From the NCBI GenBank assembly GCA_029570205.1, contig JAKQSI010000065.1:135489-199488 (forward strand): DNA of 64,000 nt. Reading direction: 5' to 3'. The notes under the pieces are model-generated. The model was given only the letters and a program-made list of their open reading frames with translations, was not told the DNA's origin and ran no database searches. Below, piece by piece: positions 18,403-24,841 of the stretch; the first letter of the stretch is position 1; the number at the start of each line of letters is the position of its first letter. This DNA comes from Candidatus Omnitrophota bacterium. GTDB taxonomy: Bacteria; Hinthialibacterota; Hinthialibacteria; Hinthialibacterales; JAKPRU01. A program made the translations under genes and the position numbers.

Positions 18403-20277
18403 GTGGTCGATTTCGAAACCGTAGAAGTTACGACCGATCTGTTGATCGTCGGTGGGGGTATGTCTGCCTGTGGCGCCGCCGTGGAGGCGGCGTATTGGGC
18501 GAAGAAGAACGGCCTGAAAGTAACTCTGGTAGACAAAGCCGTGATGGAGCGCAGCGGCGCGGTGGCTATGGGGTTATCTGCAATCAATCAATACATCGGA
18601 CTGCGGGATGGGCAAAACACGGTCTGGGATTATGTCGATTACGTCCGGAAGGATCTGATGGGCATTACTCGTGAGGACCTTGTGTTTAATGTTGCGCGTC
18701 ACGTGGATTCATCGGTTCATCTATTCGAAAAATGGGGCCTTCCGATCTGGAAAGATAAAAAGGGAGCCTATATTCACGAGGGACGATGGCAGCTGATGAT
18801 TAACGGTGAATCCTACAAGGTTATTGTAGCGGAAGCGGCCAGGAATGCTCTCGGAATGGAGAATATTTACGAGAGAGTATTCATTGTAGAACCGTTAATG
18901 GATGGGGATCGGGTCGCCGGCGCTGTCGGATTCAGTGTGCGCGAGAACAAGTTTTACGTATTCAAGGCCAAGGCGGTTGTTGTTGCCATGGGCGGGGCGG
19001 TGCATATCTTCCGGCCCCGGTCTATCGGTGAGGGCCTTGGACGAGCCTGGTATCCGCCGTGGAATTCCGGTTCCAGCGCCTATTTCACCCTGAGGGCGGG
19101 CGCAGAAATGACATGCCAGGAAGTGCGTTTTATCCCGGTCCGATTCAAAGACGGCTACGGACCGGTCGGAGCGTGGTTTCTTTTGTTCAAATCGCGTGCA
19201 ACCAACGCCATGGGCGGCGACTACGTGGTCGAACACAAGGACGAGCTCCAAAAGTGGGGTGAGTACGGCAGCGTCAAGCCGATTCCGACTAACCTTCGCA
19301 ACCGGCTTGTCATGCTGGATGTCATGCAAGGTAAAGGTCCCATCTCCATGAGAACGGAGGAGGCCATCCGGAGGATTGCTTCGGCGGAATCGGACGGGAG
19401 AGCCGCGCAGAAGAAGTGGAAGGCTCTCGAATCCGAAGCCTGGGAGGATTTCCTGGACATGACGATTTCCCAGGCGATTTTGTGGGCCGCTACCAATGTA
19501 CAGCCCGAAGAGAAATCGTCGGAAATCGCTGCCGCGGAACCGTACTTTATCGGCTCACACTCCGGCGCCTCCGGAGCCTGGGTCAGCGGCCCAGAAGACG
19601 TTGCTCCCCCGGAATACCGGTGGGGTTATGTCAACATGGCTACCGTCAAGGGGATTTTCTGTGCGGGCGATGCCTCCGGCGCATCCAGCCACAAGTTCTC
19701 CTCCGGCTCTCATGCTGAAGGAAGAATTGCAGGGAAGTCTGCCGTTCGCTACATTGTAGAGAATCCACAGCAGCCGAAAGTCGATATGGCGCAGGTCGCG
19801 AAGCTGAAGGAGACGATATTGAGGCCCCTCGATCTCTACCGGCAACATAAGAACGAAACCAGCGATCCGGAAATCAACCCGAATTATATTAAACCCAAAA
19901 TGTTCATGTTCCGTCTCCAGAAGATCATGGACGAATATGCGGGCGGTGTCTCGGCGCAGTTCACCACAAACGAGTCCCTGCTCAAGAAAGGATTGGAACT
20001 TCTGGCATATCTCAAAGAAGACTCGGCTAATCTTGCGGCAAAAGACCTGCACGAGCTCCTGCGTTGCTGGGAGAATGTGCAGCGCATGTGGCAGGCGGAG
20101 GCTCATGTACGTGCTGTCCTGTTCCGCGAAGAAACCCGTTGGCCGGGATATTATTTCCGTGCGGATAAACCGGCGCTCGATGAGCAGAATTGGAAATGTT
20201 TCGTAAACTGCCGCGTCGATCCGAACACCGGGGAGTGGGAGATGATGAAACGGGATATCATCCCCCTCAGGTTGTAA
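18403..20277 (+). CDS. aprA: adenylylsulfate reductase subunit alpha
   Basis: A 624-residue FAD flavoprotein starting with GTG at 18403 after AAGGAGG. The N-terminal FAD motif is LLIVGGGMSACGAAVEAAYWA, then VDKAVMERSGAVAMGLSAIN. The diagnostic AprA block GGAVHIFRPRSIGEGLGRAWYPPWNSGS is complete, as is MTCQEVRFIPVRFKDGYGPVGAW; both help form the APS site. FCAGDASGASSHKFSSGSHAEGRIAGKSA closes the FAD domain and a helical C-terminal domain follows. All family blocks look intact, so the enzyme should be functional. With aprB it forms a two-gene operon ended by a hairpin at 20339. Confidence 0.95.
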   Translation: MVDFETVEVTTDLLIVGGGMSACGAAVEAAYWAKKNGLKVTLVDKAVMERSGAVAMGLSAINQYIGLRDGQNTVWDYVDYVRKDLMGITREDLVFNVARHVDSSVHLFEKWGLPIWKDKKGAYIHEGRWQLMINGESYKVIVAEAARNALGMENIYERVFIVEPLMDGDRVAGAVGFSVRENKFYVFKAKAVVVAMGGAVHIFRPRSIGEGLGRAWYPPWNSGSSAYFTLRAGAEMTCQEVRFIPVRFKDGYGPVGAWFLLFKSRATNAMGGDYVVEHKDELQKWGEYGSVKPIPTNLRNRLVMLDVMQGKGPISMRTEEAIRRIASAESDGRAAQKKWKALESEAWEDFLDMTISQAILWAATNVQPEEKSSEIAAAEPYFIGSHSGASGAWVSGPEDVAPPEYRWGYVNMATVKGIFCAGDASGASSHKFSSGSHAEGRIAGKSAVRYIVENPQQPKVDMAQVAKLKETILRPLDLYRQHKNETSDPEINPNYIKPKMFMFRLQKIMDEYAGGVSAQFTTNESLLKKGLELLAYLKEDSANLAAKDLHELLRCWENVQRMWQAEAHVRAVLFREETRWPGYYFRADKPALDEQNWKCFVNCRVDPNTGEWEMMKRDIIPLRL

Positions 20278-20338
20278 CACTTCGCTTGATTGCGCGGTTT
20301 TCCGGGCGCTTTATCGACGCCCAGAGGAATTTACCTAT

Positions 20339-20369
20339 CCACATCAGCGCGGATGTGGTTCTTGTATTT
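20339..20369 (+). terminator. candidate rho-independent terminator of aprBA
   Basis: Arms CCACATC/GATGTGG pair perfectly around AGCGCG and are followed by TTCTTGTATTT. It lies 62 bases after the aprA stop. The remaining spacer up to 20513 shows no gene. Confidence 0.5.
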
Positions 20370-20495
20370 CCCCTATTCCAAGTTTGCTCATTTGATATCC
20401 GGGACCATCGCGATCAGTCACGCCAGGGTCGGTGACCTGGATTTCTGAAGATTCCTCGTCCAAGGCGGTGTGGGAGGGCGGGAGAATCCTTGCCG

Positions 20496-20551
20496 GGCTG
20501 GTTCCTGAACTTTTCAATCGGCTGAGTTTTCGACAAGATCAAGAGCCGGCC
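20496..20551. repeat. palindromic dispersed repeat, copy A
   Basis: This 56-base stretch aligns without gaps to 21845-21900. Shared ends are GGTTCCTGAACTT on the left, TTCGACAA in the centre and TCAAGA(G/A)CCGGCCC on the right; the middle ten bases differ. The ends are imperfect inverted repeats of each other, typical of a short palindromic element. It supplies the stop codon and last residues of the small minus-strand frame 20514-20723. Confidence 0.7.
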
Positions 20552-20723
20552 CTTCCGCTCGTCGCCTGAGTTGACAATATTCCTGTCGGGTCACCTGTCG
20601 AGACATCGTATCGGTGATATACTTCAGAACGATCGGGTCGATGAATGCCCCTGGACTGTCCGGGGATTCGTCAGGAGGGGGAACGAAACTGGGTTCGATG
20701 GAGTCTTTAAATGCGTCCAACAT
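20514..20723 (-). CDS. small hypothetical protein
   Basis: A 69-residue frame starting at ATG 20723 with GGAG nine bases upstream. Its body (residues about 25-52, including DPIVLKYITDTMSRQVTRQEY) has coding-like composition, while the last dozen residues and the stop codon come from the repeat at 20496-20551. Its first 13 bases overlap the start of the divergent lipoprotein gene at 20711, which also has a good ribosome site. I do not recognise a family. Confidence 0.45.
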   Translation of the reverse strand: MLDAFKDSIEPSFVPPPDESPDSPGAFIDPIVLKYITDTMSRQVTRQEYCQLRRRAEGPALDLVENSAD

Positions 20724-21067
20724 TGCACATTGCTCCGTTTATTGTGCTTTTGTGTGTCGGTCTTTGTCTCGGCTGCTCCGGTGTGAGCAAGAAGGTTGGT
20801 GAGGTGGGCGGGAAGGCCGTTTCGCCGGTAACCAATGTCGTGAAAGGAACGACGAGTCGGGTCAAGGGGGTCGGATCCAATATGGCGGACGATACCCGTA
20901 AATACAGCACCCGGTTCTTCGGCATGGAGCAGAGCAACCTGACACAGAGTCAGAAACAGGCTATTGCAAATTACGAACGAAAAAAGCGCTACGAACAAAA
21001 CCTGCGTCAGCGCGATTTGGACTCCCGTCTGGTTCCCGATATGGCAAAAGTGAATGTGATCAAGTAG
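20711..21067 (+). CDS. small lipoprotein
   Basis: A 118-residue protein with GGAG seven bases before the ATG. The first 22 residues form a signal ending in the lipobox LCLGC, so Cys22 is probably lipidated and the protein sits on the periplasmic side of a membrane. The mature part is Gly/Val-rich then Lys/Arg/Gln-rich (QKQAIANYERKKRYEQNLRQRD) and may be helical. No family is recognised. It is followed by a TCCCCG/CGGGGA hairpin (21073-21089) and then the RNase III-RuvX gene. Confidence 0.75.
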   Translation: MRPTLHIAPFIVLLCVGLCLGCSGVSKKVGEVGGKAVSPVTNVVKGTTSRVKGVGSNMADDTRKYSTRFFGMEQSNLTQSQKQAIANYERKKRYEQNLRQRDLDSRLVPDMAKVNVIK

Positions 21068-21126
21068 CCTTGTCCCCGTGTTTCGGGGATCATGGGACAG
21101 ACGGATATGCGGGATAATCGGATTTC

Positions 21127-22437
21127 GTGGACGTCACATCAGAACGGCAAGCAAGTCTGCGGGAATTGGCGCGACGGTTGGGGGTGCCCCATGTCGATCT
21201 CGGTTTGTTGCATGAGGCTCTCTGCCACAGCTCTTTCGCCAATGAGAATGCGAATTGCTCCACGTACGGCAACGAACGCCTGGAGTTTCTGGGAGATTCG
21301 GTTGTCGGCCTGGCAGTGACCGAAGCCCTCTACCTGGAATTCCCCGAAATGAGAGAAGGGGATCTCTCCAAGATCAAATCGATCATCGTATCCAAGCGCA
21401 TTCTTTCCGAACGAACGGAGGAACTGGGACTTGGTGACTATCTTCTGCTCGGCAAAGGAGAAGAGCAAACCGGAGGCCGACGTCGGTTTTCGATCCTGGG
21501 GAATCTTTTCGAGAGTGTGGTGGGCGCAATTTATCTGTCGGAAGGGATTGAAACGGCGAAGCAGTTTGTGCTGAATCAGGTCGGTGAGGAGCTTCACCGC
21601 GCCGCTGTCGGGGAAAGCATCATCGACTATAAATCCGACTTGCAGGAACGGACACAGAAGGAATTCGGAGTCCTCCCGATCTACCGTCTGGTGCATTCGA
21701 CCGGACCGGACCACGACCGCGAATTTGTTGTTCAGGTCTTGATTGGAGAGACCATCCTTTCTGAAGGGGCCGGAAAAAGCAAGAAAAAGGCCGAGAAGGC
21801 GGCAGCCCAAAACGCTTTGAAAAGGCTGGATTCCGATAGAACCAGGCCGGTTCCTGAACTTACGGAAGAGCCGACCTTTCGACAATCTCAAGAACCGGCC
21901 CCTGTCGGTATGCCGACAGTCCCCACGGAAACACCGCCACCGACGTGCCTGCCCCCAATTCATTTGTCCCAACCGAGAAGAGTCAGGCCGTTGACTGCCG
22001 TTCCCAGGGAAGGGCGGATTCTTGCTATCGACCTGGGAGAAAAGCGAATCGGCATTGCGCTCTCGGATGAACTTCGAACAATTGCTCAGCCCCTGGTCAC
22101 CATGAAGAGCAACCGCGCCTCTGCGCTCGTGAAAGATGTGACCGAGTTGATACGAAAGCATGAGGTTTCTGCGGTTGTGGTGGGGCTGCCGCGCACACTG
22201 GATGGGCAGGAGAGAGAGTCTGCCGCCGCGGCCCGCAAGATCGCCGACCGACTGCAAAAAAGCCTTTCCATGCCTGTGATTCTTTGGGATGAGCGTCTCT
22301 CTACAGTCGGTTCCGAGCGTCATCTGATCGAATCCGGTGTCCGTCGCAGGGACCGCCGGGATGTGATCGACCAGTGCGCCGCAGCATGGATTCTCGAAGG
22401 CTACCTGGAATATCTCCGGCAGAATGACATCCCGTGA
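21127..22437 (+). CDS. rnc-ruvX: fusion of ribonuclease III and RuvX/YqgF resolvase
   Basis: One uninterrupted 436-residue frame (GTG start). Residues about 5-155 are the RNase III domain with the catalytic motif NERLEFLGDS and the metal-binding glutamate in GNLFESVVGAIYL. Residues about 165-237 are a double-stranded-RNA-binding domain ending KSKKKAEKAAAQNALKRL. A Pro/Thr-rich linker (238-300) contains a copy of a palindromic repeat. Residues about 301-432 are RuvX (YqgF): ILAIDLGEKRIGIALSD, VVGLPRTLDG, LWDERLST and DVIDQCAAA with the acidic residues of the RNase H-like site. RNase III cuts dsRNA in rRNA and mRNA processing; RuvX is implicated in Holliday-junction resolution or 16S rRNA 5'-end maturation. 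Joining them suggests a shared rRNA-processing role. The stop overlaps the next start (GTGA). Confidence 0.9.
   Translation: MDVTSERQASLRELARRLGVPHVDLGLLHEALCHSSFANENANCSTYGNERLEFLGDSVVGLAVTEALYLEFPEMREGDLSKIKSIIVSKRILSERTEELGLGDYLLLGKGEEQTGGRRRFSILGNLFESVVGAIYLSEGIETAKQFVLNQVGEELHRAAVGESIIDYKSDLQERTQKEFGVLPIYRLVHSTGPDHDREFVVQVLIGETILSEGAGKSKKKAEKAAAQNALKRLDSDRTRPVPELTEEPTFRQSQEPAPVGMPTVPTETPPPTCLPPIHLSQPRRVRPLTAVPREGRILAIDLGEKRIGIALSDELRTIAQPLVTMKSNRASALVKDVTELIRKHEVSAVVVGLPRTLDGQERESAAAARKIADRLQKSLSMPVILWDERLSTVGSERHLIESGVRRRDRRDVIDQCAAAWILEGYLEYLRQNDIP
21845..21900. repeat. palindromic dispersed repeat, copy B inside rnc-ruvX
   Basis: This copy begins GGCCGGTTCCTGAACTT and ends CTCAAGAACCGGCC, so its ends pair as inverted repeats. 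It encodes residues about 240-258 of the fusion protein (PVPELTEEPTFRQSQEP) exactly in the linker between the two enzymes. The counterpart is at 20496-20551. Confidence 0.7.
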
Positions 22438-24473
22438 ATGCTGAAACGGATCATGCACCCTCGCCGCAATCCTCTCCCAAGGGGAGAAGGGGCGATTTTT
22501 ATCGGCAACCGGCGCTGGTCCTTGTCCTGATCACCGCCGTTTTTGTTGGTGTGTATCATTCCTCGCCGGTTCTTGTTGTTGCCTGGCGACTGAGGGAGTT
22601 CCTCGCGGGTGTGATTCCATTTGTGATCGGTTGGCCTCTGGGGTGGTTGATCCTTCGTCGAGAAGAATCCTTGACGAAGACGGAGCGAATCATTTTATCT
22701 CTCGGACTCGGACACGGGATTCTATTCGGATTCACCTTTCTGTTGCTGACCCTGCGCTTATTCTACGCCGAGTTGATTCCGGTTCTGGTCGGCCTGTCAA
22801 TCCTGCTTACCTGGAAAATCTGGGTGGATCTTCTCCGCACCCTCTTTGCTGCCGGCGCTAAAAGTCACACAGAACTGCGGGAGAACAATCTCTGGATTTT
22901 TTTCCTGGTTCTCGCCGGGATTTTGGGGCTTGGGTGTTCCCTGCTCCCGCCGCTGAATTATGACGCCCTCGAATACCATTTGGCGGTTCCGGAGGTCTGG
23001 ATTCGACACCATGGCTGGGTGGCATTCCCGCTGAACATTTATGCCTGGTTTCCCATGAATGTGGAGATTCTCTATTCGTGGGCGCTCATCTTGGGAGAGA
23101 CTGCATCCGCCGTGGTGGTACATTTTCTTTTCGCAGTGGCCTGCACAGTAGGGATTCTTTGCATTGAGACCCGAAAAAGCGGGCTATTATCCTGTTGGCC
23201 GGCTGCGGTCCTGTTTGTGTCGAGCGGTCTCATTATTCGGCTCGCCATACAGGCGGATATCGACTTGGGTGTTTGTTTTTATGCCCTGCTCGCCCTGATG
23301 ATGTTTCTTCGCTGGACGGAGAGCGCACGGCCCTCGGCAGTCATTCTGTCATCGGTTTTTGTGGGACTTGCGCTCGGCTGCAAATATATCGCGGTCATTT
23401 CCGTTTGGATTCCCATGCTGGTTCTGGTCTTGCGATTCGGGCCGTCCGGGCCGCGCCTGCGGGGCTTCTTGTGGATGGCATTCCTGCCGCTGTGTCTCCT
23501 TGCGCCCTGGCTGGTGAGAAATGTGTGCATGGTTGGCAATCCGGTGTTTCCCCTCCTGTATTCCTGGTTTGGTGGGGAGAATTGGACCGATGCTGCTGCC
23601 GCTTTCTTCCAGGCCGCGCATTCTCCCAAGGCTTTGGGACTATCAGGGCATTTGATCGAGCTGATTCGAGCGCCGCTGGATTTGACCATCCTGAATCTCA
23701 CGGTTTTCTCTCCCCTGATATTGGCCGGTGCAGCGTTGGCTTTGATCCGTCGGAACGGCAATCGTGACCTGTGTATTCTGTGGATTTATTCCCTGGTGGC
23801 TTTCGCATTCTGGTTTGTTTTTACACAGCGCAATCATCGATTTCTTGTGACCGTCGCCCCGCCGCTGGCTCTGATTGCTGCCTGGGGTATCGCACCCGAA
23901 GTTCGAATCCAGAAAACCGTCCGATGGGCCGTGGTTTTCGTGGCATCCTATTCTCTTTACCTGCTGTTGATGACTCTCTCCCTGGATGGAGGTCTGAAAT
24001 ATCTTGTGCTGGGGGAAACGGAGGACCAGTATTACGAGCGGCTTCTGCCGCATACGCGAGCCATTCGTTTCCTGAACGAGACGGCGCAACAGCGGCCTGT
24101 GCGGACAATGTTTGTCGGAGAGGCACAGGCGTACGGGCTACGCTGTGAGGCCATTGTGCCCGTTGTGTTCAATGTGCATCCCTGGATTCCACATGATCCG
24201 TTCGGCAACGCCATCTCGCAGACAACCGAACAGGCGTTGCACCGACTTTGGGAACTGGGGGTGACGCATATTCTGTTCAATCAGTCGGAAATGAATCGTC
24301 TCATGCGGGGATTTCTGCCACTGGGCTGGCCGGATGGCCGCGAGCTGGCACGACTGGTTCCTCTGATGGAAAAAGATTTTCTTAAACAGGTTTTCGAGAC
24401 CGAAAACGGGATCATTCGGGTTCTGGAGGTTCCGCCACCTCCAGCGGACAAGAAAGCCGATGCGCCTTCCTGA
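22434..24473 (+). CDS. GT39-like multi-span glycosyltransferase
   Basis: A 679-residue integral membrane protein with about 11-12 hydrophobic segments. A cytoplasm-to-periplasm loop carries NYDALEYHLAVPE (175-187), the acidic motif expected for the GT39/PMT/ArnT superfamily that uses lipid-phosphate sugar donors on the outer face of the inner membrane. A soluble C-terminal part (from about 540) follows. It begins with GTG overlapping the rnc-ruvX stop, so it is translationally coupled. Its first 20 residues (PSPQSSPKGRRG) are encoded by a GC-rich intergenic-type repeat. Acceptor and donor are unknown. Confidence 0.75.
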   Translation: MNAETDHAPSPQSSPKGRRGDFYRQPALVLVLITAVFVGVYHSSPVLVVAWRLREFLAGVIPFVIGWPLGWLILRREESLTKTERIILSLGLGHGILFGFTFLLLTLRLFYAELIPVLVGLSILLTWKIWVDLLRTLFAAGAKSHTELRENNLWIFFLVLAGILGLGCSLLPPLNYDALEYHLAVPEVWIRHHGWVAFPLNIYAWFPMNVEILYSWALILGETASAVVVHFLFAVACTVGILCIETRKSGLLSCWPAAVLFVSSGLIIRLAIQADIDLGVCFYALLALMMFLRWTESARPSAVILSSVFVGLALGCKYIAVISVWIPMLVLVLRFGPSGPRLRGFLWMAFLPLCLLAPWLVRNVCMVGNPVFPLLYSWFGGENWTDAAAAFFQAAHSPKALGLSGHLIELIRAPLDLTILNLTVFSPLILAGAALALIRRNGNRDLCILWIYSLVAFAFWFVFTQRNHRFLVTVAPPLALIAAWGIAPEVRIQKTVRWAVVFVASYSLYLLLMTLSLDGGLKYLVLGETEDQYYERLLPHTRAIRFLNETAQQRPVRTMFVGEAQAYGLRCEAIVPVVFNVHPWIPHDPFGNAISQTTEQALHRLWELGVTHILFNQSEMNRLMRGFLPLGWPDGRELARLVPLMEKDFLKQVFETENGIIRVLEVPPPPADKKADAPS

Positions 24474-24514
24474 CAGCGATTTAAGAAGGCGGAGTGAAAA
24501 ATAAATCGGGAGAA

Positions 24515-24587
24515 TGGAGCACATGGGATTCGAACCCACGACCTCTGCCTTGCGAAAGCAGCGCTCTCCCAGCTGAGCTAGTGCCCC
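24515..24587 (-). tRNA. tRNA-Ala (anticodon CGC)
   Basis: On the minus strand a full cloverleaf can be folded. The acceptor arm GGGGCAC pairs with GTGCTCC and includes the G3:U70 wobble that defines alanine tRNA. The D arm has AGCTCAGCTGGGAGAGC, the anticodon arm is CTGCT-TTCGCAA-GGCAG with anticodon CGC, and the T arm has GGTTCGAATCC. Discriminator A73 is at 24515; CCA is not encoded. A T-rich run follows the 3' end. Confidence 0.95.
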
Positions 24588-24640
24588 GGAAAAATGGAAC
24601 ATGCGGTTCAGGAACGAGGCAAGTTCCGCATTCCACATAC

Positions 24641-24668
24641 AACATACCGCGCCGCCTTTTCTTGTCAA
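24641..24668 (-). promoter_or_regulatory. candidate sigma70 promoter for tRNA-Ala
   Basis: On the minus strand TTGACA (24663-24668) is 16 bases from TATGTT (24641-24646), about 54 bases upstream of the tRNA 5' end. Confidence 0.45.
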
Positions 24669-24841
24669 TCCAGGCTTGGAAAACGGCTTTTGGCCTTGGG
24701 CCGAAAGACTTCCTGAATTTCAAAGAACTCATCCCCGAACCGCAGAGAATAGCTGGCCTTCAAACGACGGCACAGGTTTACTACAGTCTCGAAGGTATGT
24801 TTTCACAAAGTTCAGTTTTAACATCCTTTTTGAATTCACGC

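Noticed and set aside
24494-24841. N-terminal extension of the heparinase-like gene
   Set aside because: It overlaps tRNA-Ala in antisense and shows no signal peptide; the start at 24842 gives one.
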